NCBI GenBank assembly: GCA_009379955.1
Contig: WHST01000041.1
Location: forward strand, 1 to 45,877
Origin: Streptosporangiales bacterium
Lineage (GTDB): Bacteria; Actinomycetota; Actinomycetes; Streptosporangiales; WHST01
Direction of reading: 5' to 3'
Length of the DNA stretch: 45,877 nucleotides
Shown here: piece by piece, positions 1 to 8,125 of the stretch
Layout: every line of letters begins with the position of its first letter
Numbering within the stretch: the stretch's first letter is position 1
The notes under the pieces: model-generated
Database searches by the model: none
The model's input: only the letters and a program-made list of their open reading frames with translations
What the model was told of the DNA's origin: nothing
Program-made: the position numbers and the translations under genes

Positions 1-32
1 ACCGTTGTGATCACGCCGTCGCCAGGGACACC

Positions 33-73
33 GCGGGCCACCCCCTACTTTTCACCCGTAGGGGATGGCCCGC
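33..73. terminator. Intergenic hairpin, 16-bp stem
   Basis: Arms at 33-48 and 58-73 pair over 16 bp with one mismatch around a nine-base loop (TTTTCACCC). There is no T-run after it. It probably ends a transcript entering from outside the window, but the neighbouring gene is not visible. Confidence 0.4.
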
Positions 74-105
74 CAGGGTCCCCCAGTGGTTGACGTGATC
101 AACGT

Positions 106-139
106 GGACTTCACCTCGTGCCGGGACGAGGTGAAGTCC
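106..139. repeat. Intergenic hairpin repeat family B, copy 1
   Basis: Arms at 106-119 and 126-139 form a perfect 14-bp stem with a 6-base loop. It is preceded at 90-103 by a short GTTGA...TCAAC palindrome. The same hairpin, with the same kind of flanking TGATCA/GTTGACG sequence on the opposite side, lies at 25783-25840 between two convergent genes, so the unit is repeated in inverted orientation. It may act as a bidirectional terminator. Confidence 0.6.
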
Positions 140-180
140 ATGTCGGTGAGGTGAAGCTCCGCCGACGACCCTCGCAGCGC

Positions 181-236
181 ACCCGTGAACGGCACCCTCA
201 CCATGCCCCGACACGGTGAGGGTGCCGTTCACGGGT
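181..236. repeat. Intergenic hairpin repeat family A, copy 1 (terminator-like)
   Basis: Arms at 181-202 and 215-236 are perfectly complementary over 22 bp with a 12-base loop. The stem core (GGCACCCTCACC with its complement) recurs at 10278-10331 and 41061-41110, both between convergent gene ends, so this is a repeated bidirectional-terminator-like element. Confidence 0.65.
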
Positions 237-568
237 CGTGGCCGCGAGGCGACCGACACCACGACCGAGTCCACCCTTGTCACCCGCCCGGGGTCGCCGC
301 ACCAGCGGCGATGGATGACTGACAACTCACCTCGAGGGTGGGTCTTCCCACACCTGTTCACCGACCGGCGGTGCGGTGATCTTGTCCTCGTCCATATTCA
401 AACACTAGACCGAGCCAGTTACGGTACTCCGCGAATTCAGGCGTATTACCGACCGATGCGGATCACGAACCAATAACGAATAGGCAGCCGCGGACCGGCG
501 ACCACGCAGCCACCGGGAAGCAAGGCAGCCACAGGAGCTGCCTCACCCCGTAGACGCGCGCTGTTCAG

Positions 569-650
569 GTCGATCGTCGGGTGTCAAGACTCCGCCAGAC
601 CACAGCACCGCCATAAACGCCAAGCGGATTCTTGACACCCGACGATCGAC
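569..650. repeat. Long inverted repeat (27-bp arms, 28-base centre)
   Basis: Arms at 569-595 and 624-650 pair over 27 positions with one mismatch; the outer 21 bp are perfect. The 82-base element has no frame of its own worth calling. It could be a small non-autonomous mobile element, the folded end of a lost insertion sequence, or a strong terminator for the leftward operon ending at 722. The right arm also contains a TTGACA hexamer at 632-637. Confidence 0.6.
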
Positions 651-721
651 TTAAACAATGAAAAGAGGGGTGAGGCAGCGGACCCCACAGACAGCGCACC
701 CAACAGGCACCAACCCACAGA

Positions 722-2707
722 TCACCCAACAGTAAGCACCGTATGCAGCCCCAAGTCCGCAGCAACAGACCCCGAGCCCACCAGCGAGAAGGACGGAACC
801 CGCTGACCCAGCCGAGGCGAGTACCACCCCGCGACGGGTTCGAGAGACCCCCGATACACCGTCCACGAAAGCCGACCGGGCAGATCGAGGGTCGCCTCAC
901 CGGAGGACCACCGCAGCTTCGCCACCGAGCCGTCCAGCACCGCCGTGACGTCGGGACCGAGGTGGTACGCCATCCGCAGCCGATGCCCGGCACCGCCGAG
1001 GACGCGGTCCTCGACGTGCAGGGCGCGGCGCACGCGGTCGAGGCTCACCGTCCTGCGGTGCGTCGCCGGTGGCGACAGGGCGCGGTAGCCGTCGTGCTCG
1101 GCGGTCCACCTGACCGTGTCCTCGTCGTCCCCGACCGCGGTGTCGAGCACCCTTGTCCTGGCATGCCTGAGCCACAGGAAGGGACCGCCGTCGATCGACT
1201 GGTCGCGGTCGGCCAGCTCCACGGTGTTGTGGGCGAGGGTCGACCTGAAGTAGCCGCGCCAGCGTGGATCGCCGTGGTAGCAGTACGTCCCCGGGTCGAC
1301 GAGCACGTCGACACCGCCCACCCGCAGCTCGACCGAGAGCGCGTCGGCGTGGGCGTGGGCCGCGATCGACAGGAAGCCGTGCGGCCCGCCGTCGCACCGG
1401 CACCAGATCTCTGGTCGCGCGTCGTCATGGGTGCGCAGCAGCGTCATCCCGGCGTCCGCGAAGTGCGACGGACGCACGAGCGGCCGGTCACCCGCCCGCA
1501 CGCGCGGCCCGAGCAACGACCCGACGAGCGTGCTCGACACGTCGGGCGCAGCGCGTGGCCACCAGTCGAGCCGCGCGACGGCCGCCTCGCCGAGTGCGAG
1601 GAACGACGTCCAGGTGCTCGCGTCCGGCGGGTCGAGGACAAGAGCTCTCCCCTCGTCGCCGTCGCCCTGCCGAGGCGGCCGCCCCGTCTCGTCGACGACG
1701 GCCGCGGCCGCGTCGAACATCCGCGTGAGCAGCTCCCACGTGGCCGGCGCGAGCGGCGTGCCCGCAGCGTCGGCCTCCACGGCGGCGAGCAGGCCGAGCT
1801 CGGCGACGAAGCGGTGGTAGTCGGACGCCAGCTCGCGGTTCAGCCCGTCGCCGAACGTGTTGCGGTCGAGCTCGCGCGCGAGCCGCGCCGACGCGTCGGC
1901 GCGCCAGCGCGCGCTCTCCGCGAACCACGGGAACGCGCAGGCCGCGACGAGCCGGCCGGCGGCCTCGGCGATCACGTGGTTGTTCGCGGACGAGCCGCGG
2001 CTGACGAACCCGGCGAGGTAGCGCTGGTGCCAGTACAGCTGCCGGAGCGCGAGGTCGTCGCGTTCGAACAGCTCGCCGACACCCGGCCAGTCCGCCAGCA
2101 GCCGCCTGATCCACGCCCAGCCGATCAGCCGGATCCCGGTCTCGATGCCGCTGGTCCAGTGGATGCCGGACAGGAACGGGTTCTCCCGCCACCACGAACG
2201 GAGCTGCTCGGCGACCCGCTGCGCGTACGCGTCGTCGCCGGTGAGGTACCAGGCCGACGCGAGCAGGGTGAGGTGGTGCTGCCGCGACAGCTCCCAGACC
2301 TGCTTGACGTTGCCGGTCTCGCCCTCGGACCTGTGGTTGATGCGGAACGCGTACACGTCGGGCGACGACCGCCGGCCGGTGACCGGGTCGAGGAACCAGT
2401 CCGGCGCGACGAGGTCGGTGCGCACGACGCCGAGCACGTCGAGGTGCCCGGCGAGGATCTCGTCGGCGGCCTTGACGACCGCCGCCTTCGCGTCGGCGGG
2501 AACGGCGTCACGCGCGTCCTCGGGCAGCACCGCGGTGAACCGGCGCTCGGGCACCAGCCGCACCGGGGTCGCGGGCTCCTGCCCAGGACGCACCTGGAGC
2601 GACGCCCACCGCGTCTGCCGCACCTGGTCCCGGGTGCGCCAGACCACCTCGGCGGGCGACATCCGCGCGAGCCGGCGCGCATACCACCGCAGCGAGGGAC
2701 CGCTCAC
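722..2707 (-). CDS. Heparinase II/III-like (polyuronate lyase-like) protein
   Basis: 661 aa. It starts at a GTG whose GTGA overlaps the stop of the upstream oxidoreductase; the open frame continues much further upstream, but only in the shadow of that gene. The N-terminal ~350 residues are helical, of the heparinase/alginate lyase toroid type (motifs RINHRSEGETGNVKQVWELS, SANNHVIAEA). The C-terminal part has the heparinase II/III signature: HAHADAL near residue 450, then VDPGTYCYHGDPRWR and STLAHNTVELA. No signal peptide is visible. Members of this family cleave uronic-acid polymers by beta-elimination; those in polysaccharide clusters next to AsnB and a two-domain oxidoreductase are mostly of unknown substrate. 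It is the last gene of a five-gene leftward operon that begins with an AlgD-type dehydrogenase, so a uronate-containing polymer is a reasonable substrate guess. Confidence 0.88.
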   Translation of the reverse strand: MSGPSLRWYARRLARMSPAEVVWRTRDQVRQTRWASLQVRPGQEPATPVRLVPERRFTAVLPEDARDAVPADAKAAVVKAADEILAGHLDVLGVVRTDLVAPDWFLDPVTGRRSSPDVYAFRINHRSEGETGNVKQVWELSRQHHLTLLASAWYLTGDDAYAQRVAEQLRSWWRENPFLSGIHWTSGIETGIRLIGWAWIRRLLADWPGVGELFERDDLALRQLYWHQRYLAGFVSRGSSANNHVIAEAAGRLVAACAFPWFAESARWRADASARLARELDRNTFGDGLNRELASDYHRFVAELGLLAAVEADAAGTPLAPATWELLTRMFDAAAAVVDETGRPPRQGDGDEGRALVLDPPDASTWTSFLALGEAAVARLDWWPRAAPDVSSTLVGSLLGPRVRAGDRPLVRPSHFADAGMTLLRTHDDARPEIWCRCDGGPHGFLSIAAHAHADALSVELRVGGVDVLVDPGTYCYHGDPRWRGYFRSTLAHNTVELADRDQSIDGGPFLWLRHARTRVLDTAVGDDEDTVRWTAEHDGYRALSPPATHRRTVSLDRVRRALHVEDRVLGGAGHRLRMAYHLGPDVTAVLDGSVAKLRWSSGEATLDLPGRLSWTVYRGSLEPVAGWYSPRLGQRVPSFSLVGSGSVAADLGLHTVLTVG

Positions 2708-4896
2708 TGCGTCTCCACCGCTCCTATGGCTTCCGGCCGGCCGCTCGCCAGGCTCCGGTCCACCGCGATCGTCGCCCGCGTGGTCGCAACGAGCGAGTCG
2801 AACGCGATCGGCATCGGACCGCCCGTGCGCACCGCCGCGACGAAGCGTTCGAGCTCGCGGCGCTGACCCTTGTCCTGGCCCCCTCTCGCCCGCCTGGTCG
2901 TGGCGCGCCGCCCGGTCCACAGCCGCGTCGACCGGAAGTCGTCGAGGCGCGCGTTGCGCCCGCCACCGGTCGCGTCGAGGGTCTCCTTCGGGAACCGCTC
3001 GTTGCCGCCGGTGACGTACGTGACGGTGCCCACCGATCCGTTCGCGAAGCGCAGAGTCACGTGGACGTCGCCCGGCTCGCCGCCGCCGACCGCGTAGACC
3101 CCGACGGGCGGGCTGTCGACCCACCACGTGAGCGTGTCGAGGAAGTGCCCGCCCTCGCCGGCGAACCTGCTGCCCTCCTGCGCCTCGTCGAGGTACCAGC
3201 TCGATGCGTCGAGCGCGCCGGCGTTCACCAGGTAGCGGACGGCGGCGCCGTCCCCGCACGGGCCGAAGCCCGCCTTGAGGTCGGTGAGCAGTGGCGCGAA
3301 CCGGCGGTTGAACCCGACCATGATCCGGTCGTTCCCGGTCTCCGCGACGGTCTCGACGATCCGGTCGACCTCCTCGGAGGTCAGGGCCAGCGGCTTCTCG
3401 ACGAAGACCGCCTTGCCGCGTTCGAGCGCGCGACAGGCGAGGTCGGCGTGCGTGCTGTGGCGCGTGACGACGAACACCGCGTCGACCGCGTCGTCGTCGA
3501 GCACGGCGTCGGCGTGCGTCGACACGCGGGTGAAGCCGAACCGCCGCTTGGCGTTGGCCGCGGACAGTGAACGGTTGGTCGCCACGTGGACGAGCTCGGC
3601 CGCGCCGTCCTTCGCGAGGTGGGGCAGCAGCATCGACGACGCGTAGTTGCCTGCGCCGACGAAACCGAGCCGCGGCGTCGCCCCGTCCCGCTGGCGCGGG
3701 AGCACCGTTGCAGGCGGGACGACCCGCGGTGGCGTGTACCCGGCTCCGGGCGCCGCCTCCGCCGGCGCAGGGTACGCGAACAGGAAGCCCACACCGGGCA
3801 GCGCGCCCTCGCTGAGCTGTCGGTAGGCGTCCGTCGCGTCGGCGATCGGGAACACCCGCGCGATGAGCGACCCGACGTCGATCTGCTCGCGGGCGATGAG
3901 GTCGACGAAGCACTCGAGGTTGCGCCGCTCCGTCCACCGCACGTAGCCGATCGGGTAGTCGACGCCGTGGAGCTCGTACGTGTCGTCGTAGCGCCCTGGC
4001 CCGTACGACCGGGAGAAGCGGACGTCGAGCTCCTTGTCGTAGTAGGCGTTCCACGGCAGGTCGAGACGGGTCTTGCCGATGTCGACGACGCGGGCACGGT
4101 CGCGCGCGAGCCGTGCCGCGGTCTCGACGGGCCCGTTCGACGACCCGCCGGCCACCAGGAACACGTGGTCCGCGCCGGCACCTCCGGTCGCCTCGGACAG
4201 CGCGCGTTCGAGCGTCTCGACGCCCGCCTCCGACGGCTCGGCGGCGAGCAGCGCGCCCGCCTTCTCCGCCATCCGGCAGCGTTCCTCGACCGTGTCGATG
4301 CCGAAGACGCGGACGCCCGACGCGACGAGCAACCGGACGACGAGCTGACCGACCAGGCCGAGACCGACGACGCACGCCGAGTCGCCGAGCTGCACCTCGG
4401 ACCTGCGGACGCCGTGCATGGCGATGGCGCCCACGGTGGCGAACGCGGCCTGCTCGGGCGGGACGCCATCGGGCACGGGCACGCACATGTTCGTGGGGAT
4501 CCAGTTGTACTCGGCATGGAGCGCGTACTCGTTGCCCGCGGCGGCGACGACCTGGCCGACGCTGAACTCCTCGGCTCCGCGCCCGACCTCGACCACCACG
4601 CCGCACAGCGAGTAGCCGAGCGGGGTGTAGGAGTCGAGGCGGTTCATGACCTTCTTGTACGTCGTCAGCGCGCCCTGCTTGGCGACGGAGTCGACGACCT
4701 TGCGCACCTGGTCGGGACGCGCGCGTGCCTTGCCGAGCAGCGAGAGCTTCGCCTCGCCCACCTTCATCAGCTCGGTACCCGTCGAGATGAGGGAGTACAG
4801 CGAGCGGACGAGCACGCCGCCGGGCGCACACGTCGGCGGCGGGACGTCGAGCACGGTCAGCTCGCCCGAGCGGTAGTTCTGCGCAACCTGTCTCAT
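2704..4896 (-). CDS. Two-domain oxidoreductase (MDR alcohol dehydrogenase-like + Gfo/Idh/MocA)
   Basis: 730 aa. Residues about 1-375 are an MDR/alcohol dehydrogenase fold with an NAD(P) loop (VVGLGLVGQLVVR). The usual catalytic zinc cysteine is absent: the position reads SLISTGTE where zinc enzymes have GICGTD. Residues about 405-700 are a Gfo/Idh/MocA oxidoreductase (FVGAGNYASSMLLPHLA; VEKPLALTSEEVD; the HFLDTLTWW region). This fusion recurs in bacterial polysaccharide loci beside a heparinase II/III-like gene and asnB. Its reaction is not established; a nucleotide-sugar or uronate redox step is an inference. It lies 34 bp after asnB and overlaps the heparinase-like gene, so the three are very probably co-transcribed. 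Confidence 0.88.
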   Translation of the reverse strand: MRQVAQNYRSGELTVLDVPPPTCAPGGVLVRSLYSLISTGTELMKVGEAKLSLLGKARARPDQVRKVVDSVAKQGALTTYKKVMNRLDSYTPLGYSLCGVVVEVGRGAEEFSVGQVVAAAGNEYALHAEYNWIPTNMCVPVPDGVPPEQAAFATVGAIAMHGVRRSEVQLGDSACVVGLGLVGQLVVRLLVASGVRVFGIDTVEERCRMAEKAGALLAAEPSEAGVETLERALSEATGGAGADHVFLVAGGSSNGPVETAARLARDRARVVDIGKTRLDLPWNAYYDKELDVRFSRSYGPGRYDDTYELHGVDYPIGYVRWTERRNLECFVDLIAREQIDVGSLIARVFPIADATDAYRQLSEGALPGVGFLFAYPAPAEAAPGAGYTPPRVVPPATVLPRQRDGATPRLGFVGAGNYASSMLLPHLAKDGAAELVHVATNRSLSAANAKRRFGFTRVSTHADAVLDDDAVDAVFVVTRHSTHADLACRALERGKAVFVEKPLALTSEEVDRIVETVAETGNDRIMVGFNRRFAPLLTDLKAGFGPCGDGAAVRYLVNAGALDASSWYLDEAQEGSRFAGEGGHFLDTLTWWVDSPPVGVYAVGGGEPGDVHVTLRFANGSVGTVTYVTGGNERFPKETLDATGGGRNARLDDFRSTRLWTGRRATTRRARGGQDKGQRRELERFVAAVRTGGPMPIAFDSLVATTRATIAVDRSLASGRPEAIGAVETQ

Positions 4897-4930
4897 GTCG
4901 CCCTTCGCCTGGTATCTCGCCGTACGCCCG

Positions 4931-6835
4931 TCAGCTCACGCCGAGGGACCGCATGTTCCGGTGCCATGTCTCGAGCGTCAGCAGCTGCCAGATCTGCTTC
5001 GACCTGTCCTCGCGCCCGGAGCGCTCGTCGTCGACGAGACGTGCGAGGGCGGGACGCCGCAGGAACCCCGAACGCGCCAGCTCGCCGGACAGCAGGTCGT
5101 CGTCGACCATCTCGCGCAGGTCGGTGTCGACCCAGGCCCGCAGCGGCGCGCCGAACGACGCCTTCGGCCGGTACACGATCTCCTTCGGCAGCCAGGCCTC
5201 GGCGGCGCGCTTGAGCGCGAGCTTGCCCTGCCGACCACGGATCTTGTCCCCACCGGGGATCGAGAACGCCGCGCGCACGACCTCGGGGTCGACGAACGGC
5301 ACCCGTACCTCGGTCGACGCGGCCATGCTCGCCCGGTCGGTGTACGCGAGGTTGAGTCCGGGCAGGAACATCCGCGTGTCGGCCAGGCACATGCGGCTGA
5401 CGTGGTCACCGAGCGCGTTGTCGTGGTACGTCTCCGCGTGCTCGTCGAGGATCTCCCCGACGTGGCCGGCGAGCTCCGGGTCGAGGAGGTCGACCAGCTC
5501 GCCGGGGTCGTACATGGTGTAGCTGCGCCGGAACGCCGCCTCCTCGGGCAGCTCGGCGAACGTGAGGAACCGCTTGGCCCAGCGGACGTACCGCAGGCCG
5601 CGGCCGTTCGCGGTGACCGGAGCGCGGTCGACCGCGGCGTGCACGGCCCCGGTGAGCGGGTCGGGGAGCCGCCGGTAGCGCTGCGCGATCACGCAGGCGA
5701 GCTGCTTGCGGTAGCCGCCGAACAGCTCGTCGGCGCCCATCCCCGACAGCAGCACCTTGACCCCGGCGTCGCGCGCGGCCTCGCACATCAGCAGCGTGTT
5801 GATCGCCGCGGGGTCGCCGATCGGCTCGTCGAGCACGTCGGTGATGCGCGGCAGCAGGTCGACGACGTTCGGCGCGATCTCGATCTCGTGCAGGTTGACG
5901 CCGTACCTCGCCGCGACCTTGCGCGCGTAGATCGCGTCGTCGGGCATCGCCTCGCGCCGCTGGTCCTCGGGCCGGAACGTGATCGTGTACGCGTCGAGGC
6001 CCGGCTCGGCACGCTTGGCGAGCACCGTGACGAGGCTGGAGTCGAGGCCGCCGCTCAGGAAGCTCGACACGGGCACGTCGGAGACGAGGTGCGCGGCGAC
6101 CGAGTCCTCGAGCACCTGGCGCAGGTCGGCCGGCGGTCCCGCGGCGGCCTCGGCCGCGACGTCGGCGATCCGCCAGTACGTGCCGTACCGGCTGCCGCCG
6201 TCCGGGCAGAACTCCGCCCACGACCCCGGCGGCAGCTTGTGGACCCCCTCGATCGCGCACCGGTTCTCCGGCAGCCAGTAGAAGAGCATCGACGCGATCA
6301 GGGCACCGGGCTCGGTGCGCAGCTCGGGACCGATCGCCGCGACCAGCGCCTTGAGCTCGGACGCGAAGACGACGCCGCCCTGCCGCAGGGTGTAGAAGAG
6401 CGGCTTGATGCCCATCGGGTCGCGCGCCAGCGTGAGCTTCCGCGTCCGCTCGTCGAACACGGCGAACGCGAACATGCCGCGGAAGCGCGAGAGCGCACCG
6501 GTCCCCCAGTACCGCCACGCCTCGAGCACCACCTCGGTGTCGGAGTCGGTACGAAAGTGCACGCCCGCCCGGGTGAGCTGGGTACGCAGCTCGCGGTAGT
6601 TGTACAGCTCGCCGTTGTACGTCAGGGTCAGACCCTGCTTCGTGAACGGCTGGTCTGCGGCGGCGGTGAGGTCGATGATCGACAGACGCCGGTGCGCCAG
6701 GTGCAGCTGGAGGTTCTCCTCCTCGATGCACACGATGCCGCTCGCGTCAGGACCGCGGTGGCCGAGCCGTTCGCTCATCGTCAGGGCGACCGCCTTGCCG
6801 TCGTCCTGCTGGAAGCACCCCGCGATCCCGCACAT
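4931..6835 (-). CDS. asnB: Asparagine synthase (glutamine-hydrolysing) family amidotransferase
   Basis: 634 aa, close to the family length. MCGIAG at the N-terminus gives the Cys2 nucleophile of a class II glutamine amidotransferase domain (about 1-210). The synthetase domain (about 235-600) carries the ATP-pyrophosphatase loop SGGLDS near residues 259-264. In a polysaccharide operon such proteins are often thought to amidate a carboxyl group, for example on a uronic acid, rather than to make free asparagine; here that is an inference from the neighbouring uronate-forming dehydrogenase. It starts 3 bases downstream of the GT4 stop, which implies translational coupling. Confidence 0.9.
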   Translation of the reverse strand: MCGIAGCFQQDDGKAVALTMSERLGHRGPDASGIVCIEEENLQLHLAHRRLSIIDLTAAADQPFTKQGLTLTYNGELYNYRELRTQLTRAGVHFRTDSDTEVVLEAWRYWGTGALSRFRGMFAFAVFDERTRKLTLARDPMGIKPLFYTLRQGGVVFASELKALVAAIGPELRTEPGALIASMLFYWLPENRCAIEGVHKLPPGSWAEFCPDGGSRYGTYWRIADVAAEAAAGPPADLRQVLEDSVAAHLVSDVPVSSFLSGGLDSSLVTVLAKRAEPGLDAYTITFRPEDQRREAMPDDAIYARKVAARYGVNLHEIEIAPNVVDLLPRITDVLDEPIGDPAAINTLLMCEAARDAGVKVLLSGMGADELFGGYRKQLACVIAQRYRRLPDPLTGAVHAAVDRAPVTANGRGLRYVRWAKRFLTFAELPEEAAFRRSYTMYDPGELVDLLDPELAGHVGEILDEHAETYHDNALGDHVSRMCLADTRMFLPGLNLAYTDRASMAASTEVRVPFVDPEVVRAAFSIPGGDKIRGRQGKLALKRAAEAWLPKEIVYRPKASFGAPLRAWVDTDLREMVDDDLLSGELARSGFLRRPALARLVDDERSGREDRSKQIWQLLTLETWHRNMRSLGVS

Positions 6836-6838
6836 ACG

Positions 6839-8125
6839 TCAGCCCCCCTGCATTGTCGAGACGCCGGTGGTGGACGCCGGCGCGGCGTCGGTAGGGGCGG
6901 CGAGGCCGTTGTAGACGCCGACGTACGCCTGCAGCTGGTGCGTCCACGCCAACTCGCGCTCGACGCGCCTGCGGCCGAACGCGCCCATCCGCCGGCGGCG
7001 CGGCTCGTCGTCGGCGAGGGCGACGATCGCGTCGGCGTACTTGTCGACGTCGTTCGGCTCGACGTAGACGGCGGCGTCGGCAGCGGACACCCGCGTCTCG
7101 CGCAGGTCGAAGGCGACGACCGGGAGGCCGAAGGCCATGTACTCCATGGTCTTGTTCATCGTCGAGACGTCGTTGAGCGGGTTGAGCGGGTCGGGTGAGA
7201 GCCCGATGTCCGCCGTCGACATGACCTCGGCGACCGTCTCGTCGGGAGCGCGTCCGGTGAACTCGACGTGCCCGCGCAGGTCCAGCTCGTCGCGCAACGC
7301 CGCGAGCTCGTCGTAGCAGTCGCCGCTGCCGATGATCGTGAACGCGATGTCGTCGCGGCCCAGCTCGTGCACGACCCGGTGGGCCGCGCGCACCACGACG
7401 TCGACACCGTCCTGCGGACCCATCACGCCGATGTACGCGGCCAGGTGGCGGCGTCCGCGGCGGCGCTCGGGGTACTCCTGCCCGCGACGCAGCAGGTCGG
7501 GGTCGGGCCCGGTGCGCACCACGGTGACGTCGGCCGGCAGCTTGCCGCTGCGTTCCACCGCGATCCGCCGGTACGAGTCGTTGGTCGAGATGACGTGGTC
7601 GGCCGTCCGGTGCGTGCGGCGTTCGAGCGCGCGCAGCATGCGGTACGGGAACGACGCGCCATCGGGAAAGCGCGACTCGTACAGCTCGGGACACAGGTCG
7701 TGGTGGTCGAACACGAACCGGCTGCCGTCGGTCCTGCGCAGGAACGAGGCGATCGGCCAGAAGATGTCGGGCGGGTTGCAGGCCTGGAACACCTGGAACC
7801 GCCCGCGCCTGCGCGCCCGGCCGGTCAGCCACGCGGTCGCCGCGAACGAGGTGATGTACTCCGCGAGGTAGCTCAGCGTGCCACCGGTGGTGACGAAGCC
7901 CTTGTACTTGTACAGGTGGACGCCGTCGAGGTGCTGGTACGACGGGTCGCCCGGTCCCTTGGGGCACACCACGGAGACGTCCCAGCCGTCGGCGACGAGC
8001 GCCTGGCACTCCAGCCACACGCGGCGGTCGAACGGCACGGGCAGGTTCTGCACCACGACCAGCGCCCGGCGCTGCGTCCCACGGCGGGCGGCTCGGCGCC
8101 GCGCGCTGCGATCGACGGCTACCAT
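6839..8125 (-). CDS. GT4-type glycosyltransferase (GT-B fold)
   Basis: 428 aa from the ATG at 8125, which overlaps the stop of the upstream dehydrogenase by 7 bases. N-terminal motif LPVPFDRRVWLECQALVADG and C-terminal DPLNPLNDVSTMNKTMEYMA followed by GLPVVAFDL are typical of actinobacterial GT4 enzymes that use nucleotide-activated sugars. The EX7E region reads NKTMEYMAFGLP. No membrane segments, so it is a cytosolic enzyme adding one residue of the lipid-linked repeat unit. Donor sugar not predictable; GDP-linked sugars are plausible given the neighbouring gene. Confidence 0.87.
   Translation of the reverse strand: MVAVDRSARRRAARRGTQRRALVVVQNLPVPFDRRVWLECQALVADGWDVSVVCPKGPGDPSYQHLDGVHLYKYKGFVTTGGTLSYLAEYITSFAATAWLTGRARRRGRFQVFQACNPPDIFWPIASFLRRTDGSRFVFDHHDLCPELYESRFPDGASFPYRMLRALERRTHRTADHVISTNDSYRRIAVERSGKLPADVTVVRTGPDPDLLRRGQEYPERRRGRRHLAAYIGVMGPQDGVDVVVRAAHRVVHELGRDDIAFTIIGSGDCYDELAALRDELDLRGHVEFTGRAPDETVAEVMSTADIGLSPDPLNPLNDVSTMNKTMEYMAFGLPVVAFDLRETRVSAADAAVYVEPNDVDKYADAIVALADDEPRRRRMGAFGRRRVERELAWTHQLQAYVGVYNGLAAPTDAAPASTTGVSTMQGG

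Larger units (their letters stand above)
1..721. other. Gene-free left margin with several hairpins
   Basis: No open frame in this 0.7 kb shows a recognisable domain, a sensible start or the third-position GC bias of its neighbours. It holds four inverted repeats, listed separately (33-73, 106-139, 181-236, 569-650), and a short AC-rich stretch before the heparinase-like gene ends at 722. The stretch 237-568 holds only ordinary intergenic sequence, with a weak 7-bp hairpin at 523-543. Confidence 0.6.

Noticed and set aside
651-866. 71-codon hydrophobic, Cys/Gly-rich frame on the minus strand
   Set aside because: Overlaps the 3' end of the heparinase-like gene, has no ribosome site, and its composition follows from AC-rich sequence on the other strand.
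722-4831. A 1369-codon frame suggesting a giant fusion ending in the heparinase-like protein
   Set aside because: The upstream half overlaps the oxidoreductase in another frame and is Arg/Ala/Gly junk; the GTG at 2707 with a GTGA overlap gives a normal-length protein.
4895-7198. 767-codon open frame on the plus strand
   Set aside because: Shadow of asnB, whose amidotransferase and synthetase motifs are unmistakable.
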